A stretch of DNA of 64,000 nucleotides from Microbacterium limosum (GTDB lineage: Bacteria > Actinomycetota > Actinomycetes > Actinomycetales > Microbacteriaceae). Every line of letters begins with the position of its first letter. Positions within the stretch are counted from its first letter, which is position 1. The stretch lies in assembly GCF_036324365.1 (NCBI RefSeq), contig NZ_CP137080.1, positions 1,240,001 to 1,304,000 on the forward strand, in the 5' to 3' direction. Positions 58,965 to 64,000 of this stretch are shown piece by piece. Under the pieces are notes generated by a model that saw only the letters and a program-made list of their open reading frames with translations, was not told where the DNA came from and ran no database searches. The position numbers were made by a program, and so were the translations under genes.

Positions 58965-59582
58965 ATGAACACAGCGTCGCGCCTGACCACAGCTGGTCTC
59001 CTGATCGCAGCCGCGCTCAGCCTCTCCGCGTGTAGCGGATCTTCCGCGCCACTCGAAACACCGGAAGTAGAGGCGGCGGGGGCAACGTCCGAGCCCACGC
59101 CGGCGGAAACCCCCGAAGCCGCGGAAAGCGACTCTGAGGTGAGCCAGCGCGGCAACTTGATCAAGGGCGTTGGCGTCCCCTTCGGAGCCACCAACCTGGA
59201 CAACGAAGACGTGGGAACGTTCGTCGTCACCGCCATCACGGTCGACCCAGAGTGCACGGGCGAATACGCAGAGCCGGCGGAGAACGGTCATCTCATCCGA
59301 TTCGACGTTGAGGGTGAAACGACCGCTGTGTACGACGGTGAGATCATGCTCAACGAGGCGCTGTGGAAAGCGATCGCTGAGAACGGCACGACCTTCAACG
59401 GCAGCCTGTCTACGATGGCGGCGTACTCCTGCCTCCCTGACAACGAGATGTTGCCGGTGAACCTCGGCCCGGGCGAGCGCGTCAGGGGCAGCCTCATCTT
59501 CGACGTTCCCACCCCGACCGGTGTGCTCGTGCTCGACCCGTGGGGGAGTGGCGGTTGGGAGTGGACGTACCCCTCCTCCTGA
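58965..59582 (+). CDS. Lipoprotein of unknown function
   Basis: A 205-residue secreted lipoprotein. The signal peptide LLIAAALSLSAC ends in a lipobox with the modified Cys at about residue 23, followed by a Thr/Pro/Glu-rich linker. The outer domain, with a cysteine pair (PECTG, SCLPD) and LGPGERVRGSLIFDVP, resembles the DUF4352-type beta-sandwich in outline only. GGGGGAACC before the ATG supports the start. Its codon use is somewhat less GC-biased than that of the core genes, consistent with accessory DNA. Confidence 0.75.
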   Translation: MNTASRLTTAGLLIAAALSLSACSGSSAPLETPEVEAAGATSEPTPAETPEAAESDSEVSQRGNLIKGVGVPFGATNLDNEDVGTFVVTAITVDPECTGEYAEPAENGHLIRFDVEGETTAVYDGEIMLNEALWKAIAENGTTFNGSLSTMAAYSCLPDNEMLPVNLGPGERVRGSLIFDVPTPTGVLVLDPWGSGGWEWTYPSS

Positions 59583-60048
59583 TCGAGGACGTGCTGGATG
59601 ATCTCCACCCCGATCATGTGAAGGATCGTAGGGGTCTGCTCGAAGCTGGCCGATCCGATCGCTCCACCCTCCTGACGCACGGCGAGCCCCCCGCGGGCAA
59701 CTGCCGGCGGGTGTAAAGGTCAGGTGTGATTGGTGAGCACGACCGCCAGGAGTTGACGACGACATACGGGCAGCCTTGCTGCGTTTCCGTTCGACATATG
59801 AGCGTTTCACACGGCTCACGGATCTGCCGGAACCGTTGCCTGGATCGGTGCTTCACGCGGAGCGGGTGCATACCCGCTATTCGCCGGCGGACGCCCTTGT
59901 CGGATCATTCCGGGCGCGTGCACCGACAACCTCGAGTTGCTGTTCTCGAGCGCGATCATTGAGACTGAGCGCGAAGTGAGCGTGGCTGCGCGGCCGTTTG
60001 CTCAGTGATTCGAGTCGGCGGCTGGGCGTGAAACGACATACTGAGGGA
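59583..60048. other. Gene-poor stretch after the lipoprotein gene
   Basis: About 465 bases with lower GC. A frame from about 59764 to 59979 reads briefly like protein (RFRSTYERFTRLTDLPEPLPG) but has no ribosome site and no recognised family; it may be a remnant. A small hairpin, CCGCGGGCAACTGCCGGCGG, lies near 59690. Nothing else is supported. Confidence 0.4.
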
Positions 60049-60318
60049 ATGTCCTACACCGACCAACGCACCTCCAACCCGGCCGCCTGGGCCGCGTTCT
60101 GGATCGGCCTCGCCGGCCTCGTGCTCATGCCCATTCCGCTGTTCATCGGATTCTTCCTGGGGGGCGGTCTGTCGATCATCGCCGCCGTCTTCGCCGTCAT
60201 CGGCCTTCTGAAGGGCCTCTCCCGCAGCGGGAAGGGCATAGGACCCGTCGTCTTCGCGGCGATCTTCATCGCGCTGACGTGGGGCGGGATATCGGTGGGC
60301 GGCGGAATCATCTGGTGA
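60049..60318 (+). CDS. Small membrane protein
   Basis: An 89-residue protein with three helices: WAAFWIGLAGLVLMPIPLFIG, LSIIAAVFAVIGLL and VVFAAIFIALTWGGI. ATG 60049 follows a CATACT -10-like element by six bases, so the mRNA may be leaderless. No function can be assigned. Similar small DUF4190-like proteins are common in actinobacteria. Confidence 0.7.
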   Translation: MSYTDQRTSNPAAWAAFWIGLAGLVLMPIPLFIGFFLGGGLSIIAAVFAVIGLLKGLSRSGKGIGPVVFAAIFIALTWGGISVGGGIIW

Positions 60319-60372
60319 CCCCGGGAGGCTGATCGTCCGTCAGCGGCGCGCCGCCGGCCCCTACGTTGGGTC

Positions 60373-60938
60373 ATGACTTCACCGCACGTCGCCTCGCTCG
60401 CCGGGGCGGAACCCGTCTTCGCCAGCGAGCTCGGTCAGATCCGTGAGCTCACCGCTGCGTCGTTTACGATCCTGCGGCGCATGTCCATCCGGCAGACGGT
60501 GCTGGAGCCCGGCGCGATCCGCGAGCCGCAGTGGAACCTGAACGCGAACCAGCTGGCGTACGTCACCCGGGGCCGGGTGCTTGTGTCGCTGCTGGGCAAC
60601 GCGGACGACTTCGCCAGCTCCGTCGTGGAGGCGGGGCAGATGTTCCATGTCGAGTCGGGCAGCGTCTTCCACATCGCGAACATCGCGGAGGAGGCCTCCG
60701 AGATCGTCGCCGCCCTGCGGTCGGGTGCGCCGGAGCACTTCTCCTTCGCCGCAGGCGTCAACGCCATGACGGATGCGGTACTGGGTACCGCGCGACGGCG
60801 TCGGCGTTCTCCCGCGAAGTGCTTGCCGTGGCGTTCTCGGTGCCCGAGCGCGAACTGCCTTTGCTGCCCTACACTCCGGTCGACCCCCTGATCGTGCAGC
60901 GCATCAACCCGCGCGACCCCCCGGTAGCCGGCAGCTAG
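60373..60938 (+). pseudogene. Cupin-domain protein, frameshifted
   Basis: The frame from ATG 60373 encodes a germin-like cupin: REPQWNLNANQLAYVTRGRVLVSL, then GQMFHVESGSVFHIANI. After AMTDAVLG near 60787 it turns into Arg/Cys-rich nonsense and stops at 60891. The next frame gives YRATASAFSREVLAVAFSVPERE and ends ...NPRDPPVAGS at 60938. One extra G in the GGG at about 60783-60785 would join them into a 188-residue protein. Metal-site histidines expected in the first cupin motif are partly replaced by Gln/Asn. Function unknown. Confidence 0.65.
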
Positions 60939-60960
60939 AAGAGGGGCTTCGCGGCTCGGC

Positions 60961-61383
60961 TCAGCGCCACGCGAGGGGCACGACGGCGGCGGCGATCGTC
61001 AGCGGCGCCGCCACCGCGCCGAGCAGCGCGAACCGAGACCACGCGATGTGCACGCCGTCGGCCACCAACCGCTGATGCCAGAGCAGGGTCGCGAGCGACG
61101 CCCACGGCGTGATGAGCGGCCCCGCGTTCACCCCGAGCCCCCACAGGAGCCAGCCGTGGCCCCGCGAGAGGCGGGCGAGCCATGCGGCGCACACGCCGAA
61201 GAGCCCCGCCGCGGCCGCCAGCTCCGCCACGACCGTCATGGCGACGACGAACAGCAGGATCGGCCACGCCCGCTCCCCGATCGCGAGGGCGTCGCCGGGA
61301 GGGAGCACGCCGAACACGAGCGCCGCGGCGCCGGCGGCCCACAGCATCCCGCCGATGATCGCCAGACGCACGGCATCCATCAT
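60961..61383 (-). pseudogene. ArsB/SLC13-type permease with large internal deletion
   Basis: A 140-residue frame. Residues 1-75 read as the start of an ArsB-like permease (GVLPPGDALAIGERAWPILLFVVAMTVVAELAAAAGLF), while residues 78-140 read as its extreme C-terminus: GLGVNAGPLITPWASLATLLW and the final helix. Full-length members are about 400-430 residues, so roughly 270-290 residues are missing without breaking the frame. The remaining helices are unlikely to transport. An expressed micro-membrane protein is possible but not supported. Confidence 0.65.
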
Positions 61384-61436
61384 CGCCCCTCCGGGCCCGC
61401 GATAGCCTAGAACCCTGCCACCCCAGGAGAGTTCCC

Positions 61437-63446
61437 TTGACTGATCTGCGCCCCGCGGAGGACGTGTCGTTCCCCGCCGACGGTTTCGCCCTGTTCCCCG
61501 ACCGCTCCGTCGTCGCCCTCCGCGTCAACGGCGAGCTGAAGGACCTGGCGACGACGGTGACCGCGGCCGACGAGGTGGAGGCCGTCACGATCGACAGCCC
61601 CGACGGCCTGTCGATCCTGCGCCACTCCACCGCCCACGTGCTCGCGCAGGCGGTGCAGCGCGTCAGCCCGCAGGCGAACCTCGGCATCGGCCCCCCGATC
61701 ACCGATGGCTTCTACTACGACTTCGGCGTCGATGAGCCCTTCACCCCCGAGGATCTGAAGGCCATTAAGAAGGAGATGGAGCGCATCGTCCGCGAGGGGC
61801 AGCGCTTCGTCCGCCGCGTCGTCTCGGACGACGAGGCCCGCGCCGAACTCGCCGACGAGCCCTTCAAGCTCGAGCTCATCGGGCTCAAGGGCGGGTCGAA
61901 GGATGCCGCGGAGGGCGCCTCCGTCGAGGTCGGAGCCGGCGAGCTGACGATCTACGACAACGTCGATCGCGAGGGCACGACCGTCTGGAAGGACCTGTGC
62001 CGCGGTCCCCACGTTCCGAGCACGCGGATGGTCGGCAACGGCTGGGCGCTCACCCGCATCGCGGGTGCGTACTGGCGTGGCAGCGAGAAGAACCCGCAGC
62101 TGCAGCGCATCTACGGAACCGCGTGGCCCACGAAGGACGAGCTGCGCGCCTATCAGGAGCGCCTTGAGGAAGCTGCGAAGCGGGATCACCGCAAGCTCGG
62201 CAAGGAACTGGACCTCTTCTCTTTCCCCGACGAGATCGGCTCCGGGCTGTCGGTGTGGCACCCCAAGGGCGGGATCATCCGCGGCGAGATGGAGCAGCAC
62301 GCGCGTCGCCGCCACGTCGAGGGCGGCTACACCTACGTGTACACGCCGCACATCTCAAAGGAGGACCTCTTCCTCCAGTCGAACCACCTCGTGACCTACC
62401 GCGAGGGCATGTTCCCGCCGATCCGGATGGACGAGGAGGTGGATGCCGAGGGCCGCGTCACCAAGAACGGCACGGACTACTACCTCAAGCCCATGAACTG
62501 CCCGATGCACATCCTGATCTACAAGGAGCGCGGTCGCAGCTATCGCGACCTGCCCATGCGGCTTGCGGAGAACGGCACCGTCTACCGCAACGAACTCTCG
62601 GGCGCGCTTCATGGGCTCACCCGCGTGCGCGGCTTCACGCAGGACGATTCGCACCTGTTCGTGACCCCTGAGCAGCTGGAGTCCGAGGCGACCCGCGTGC
62701 TGGAGTTCGTCATCTCGATGCTGCGCGACTTCGGCCTCGACGACTTCGAGCTCGAGCTGTCGATGCGCGACGACGAGAAGTCCAAGTGGATCGGCTCGGA
62801 GGAGTTCTGGGAGTACTCCACGAACGCGCTGCGCAACGTGGCGGTCGCGAGCGGACTCAAGCTCACCGAGGTGCCGGGCGAGGCGGCGTTCTACGGCCCC
62901 AAGATCGACCTGAAGACCAAGGACGCGATCGGGCGCACCTGGCAGCTGTCCACGGTGCAGGTCGACCCGAACCTCCCCGAGCGCTTCGGCCTCGAGTACA
63001 CCGACCGCGATGGGCAGAAGAAGCGTCCCATCATGATCCACCGAGCCCTGTTCGGCTCCATCGAGCGGTTCTTCGCGATCCTGCTCGAGCACTACGCGGG
63101 GGCGTTCCCGCTGTGGCTGGCGCCCGTACAGGTGGTCGGCATCCCCGTGGCGGAGGAGTACGCCGACTACCTCGACGACGTGATCACGCGACTCCGTCAG
63201 GCGGGAGTGCGTGCCGAGCTCGACCGATCCGACGACCGGATGCAGAAGAAGATCCGCACCCACACGACGATGAAGGTCCCCGTGCAGCTCATCGCGGGGG
63301 AGGCCGACCGCTCGGCCGGCACCGTGTCGTTCCGCTTCCGCGACGGGTCGCAGACGAACGGCGTGCCGATCGACGAGGCGATCTCGACGATCGAGCGGGC
63401 GATCGCGTCCCACATCCAGGTGTCCACCGCCGAGGACCTCGTGTGA
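61437..63446 (+). CDS. thrS: Threonine-tRNA ligase
   Basis: A 669-residue class II synthetase charging tRNA-Thr. The TGS domain covers about residues 1-60. The editing domain carries [12 protein letters not shown] and [10 protein letters not shown] with the zinc/editing His and Cys. Class II motif 2 is [13 protein letters not shown], the catalytic zinc site contains [12 protein letters not shown], and motif 3 is [11 protein letters not shown]. The TTG start at 61437 follows AGGAGA. No T-box leader is seen in the 50 bases upstream. The stop overlaps the HIT gene start. Confidence 0.96.
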   Translation: MTDLRPAEDVSFPADGFALFPDRSVVALRVNGELKDLATTVTAADEVEAVTIDSPDGLSILRHSTAHVLAQAVQRVSPQANLGIGPPITDGFYYDFGVDEPFTPEDLKAIKKEMERIVREGQRFVRRVVSDDEARAELADEPFKLELIGLKGGSKDAAEGASVEVGAGELTIYDNVDREGTTVWKDLCRGPHVPSTRMVGNGWALTRIAGAYWRGSEKNPQLQRIYGTAWPTKDELRAYQERLEEAAKRDHRKLGKELDLFSFPDEIGSGLSVWHPKGGIIRGEMEQHARRRHVEGGYTYVYTPHISKEDLFLQSNHLVTYREGMFPPIRMDEEVDAEGRVTKNGTDYYLKPMNCPMHILIYKERGRSYRDLPMRLAENGTVYRNELSGALHGLTRVRGFTQDDSHLFVTPEQLESEATRVLEFVISMLRDFGLDDFELELSMRDDEKSKWIGSEEFWEYSTNALRNVAVASGLKLTEVPGEAAFYGPKIDLKTKDAIGRTWQLSTVQVDPNLPERFGLEYTDRDGQKKRPIMIHRALFGSIERFFAILLEHYAGAFPLWLAPVQVVGIPVAEEYADYLDDVITRLRQAGVRAELDRSDDRMQKKIRTHTTMKVPVQLIAGEADRSAGTVSFRFRDGSQTNGVPIDEAISTIERAIASHIQVSTAEDLV

Positions 63447-63994
63447 TCGAGCCCGGCGACGGACTCGTGGATGCCGCGAACCTCGCGGGCGTGCCCGACG
63501 AGTTCCAGCGCCTGTGGACGCCCCACCGGATGGCCTACATCCAGGCCGGCCCCGATGCGTTGAACGACGACTGCCCCTTCTGCGCCGCGCCCGGCATGAG
63601 CGACGAGGACGCCCTCATCGTCGCCCGCGGGCGCACGGCGTACGTGCTGCTGAACCTCTTCCCGTACAACTCGGGGCACCTCCTGGTGTGCCCCTATCGC
63701 CACATCCCGATGTACGACGACGCGACGCCCGAAGAGGTCGCCGAGATCGGCGCCCTCACGCAGACCGGCATGCGTGTGCTGCGGGAGGTGTCGCGGTGCC
63801 ACGGCTTCAACCTCGGCATGAATCAGGGCCAGGTGGCGGGCGCCGGCATCGCGGGCCACCTGCACCAGCACATCGTGCCCCGCTGGGCGACCGATGCGAA
63901 CTTCTTCCCGATCATCGCGAAGACCAAGGCGCTGCCGCAGCTGCTCGGCGAGGTACGCAGCGCGGTCGCCGGGGCCTGGCCCGCGGCATCCTGA
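63443..63994 (+). CDS. HIT family hydrolase
   Basis: A 183-residue histidine-triad protein with HLHQHIVPR near residue 140 and the Cys pair DDCPFCAAP near residue 45, which is typical of the actinobacterial subgroup related to AP4A phosphorylase. Members hydrolyse or transfer nucleotides from dinucleoside polyphosphates. GTG 63443 overlaps the thrS stop (GTGTGA), so translation is coupled; the thrS-HIT pairing is widespread in actinobacteria, where genes for phosphatidylinositol phosphate synthesis often follow. Confidence 0.9.
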   Translation: MIEPGDGLVDAANLAGVPDEFQRLWTPHRMAYIQAGPDALNDDCPFCAAPGMSDEDALIVARGRTAYVLLNLFPYNSGHLLVCPYRHIPMYDDATPEEVAEIGALTQTGMRVLREVSRCHGFNLGMNQGQVAGAGIAGHLHQHIVPRWATDANFFPIIAKTKALPQLLGEVRSAVAGAWPAAS

Positions 63995-64000
63995 CCCGCG

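Noticed and set aside
59726-59979. Two overlapping plus-strand frames that could be an integrase end
   Set aside because: No catalytic Arg/His/Tyr motifs and no start signal; not enough to call recombinase.
61387-61436. T-box or attenuator leader for thrS
   Set aside because: The intergenic gap is about 50 bases, too short for a T-box, and no specifier or antiterminator stem is visible.

Overview
The window is about 70% GC with dense, tightly packed genes. Many starts are GTG or leaderless, ATGA/GTGA overlaps are frequent, and several families are actinobacterial hallmarks (DUF3710, DUF3159, DUF3093, DUF4193, DUF4191, DUF3000, SepH). The content points to a chromosome of a Microbacteriaceae member, most likely Microbacterium or a close relative. 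This assignment is inferred from gene content, not from a database search.

Layout. (1) 1-13,090 is an accessory region. It holds a frameshifted MobF (TraA-like) conjugative relaxase with a small membrane protein, a MarR/RND efflux pair, and a TetR-controlled redox cluster (FMN reductase, DoxX, quinone-oxidoreductase-like dehydrogenase, broken luciferase-like monooxygenase). It ends in a gene-poor stretch with a strong hairpin. (2) 13,091-21,852 is core metabolism: glnA with GlnR-type boxes, an RDD protein, a DUF4191 protein, an unrecognised membrane protein with a pseudokinase-like look, and the pepA-lpdA-sucB run encoding 2-oxo-acid dehydrogenase subunits. (3) 21,955-23,349 is an IS110-family element. 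(4) 23,441-37,909 is core: PAC2 protein, primary sigma factor, a MurT/GatD-like pair, topoisomerase IV (parE, parC), a phosphodiesterase, SepH, dut and several actinobacterial DUF genes. (5) 38,061-54,188 is core: acnA, dxs, fadAB, RNase D, riboflavin-reductase-like protein, SufE plus sulfurtransferase, ZapE and amtB with a GlnR box. (6) 54,285-57,924 holds an unpaired PemK/MazF-like protein and a MesD/MesX methionine synthesis pair with a divergent LysR regulator. (7) 57,975-58,492 carries four tRNA genes. An excisionase-like remnant, a lipoprotein, a frameshifted cupin and an internally deleted permease follow. (8) thrS and a HIT protein close the window.

How it fits together. glnA and amtB share the same GTAAC-N6-GAAAC box, so nitrogen assimilation appears to be GlnR-controlled. 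The sigA-murT-gatD run links the housekeeping sigma factor to envelope synthesis. The most unusual protein is the GatD homologue: Gly and Arg stand where the family has its catalytic Cys and His, and its MurT partner has lost the four-cysteine zinc ribbon. In Microbacteriaceae the D-Glu alpha-carboxyl of peptidoglycan carries the cross-bridge (group B type) instead of being amidated, so this pair may have been redirected to a different ligation. Broken genes are confined to accessory loci, and four of the six lesions are single G/C losses in short homopolymers. The lesions may reflect decay of non-essential genes or consensus errors in the assembly.
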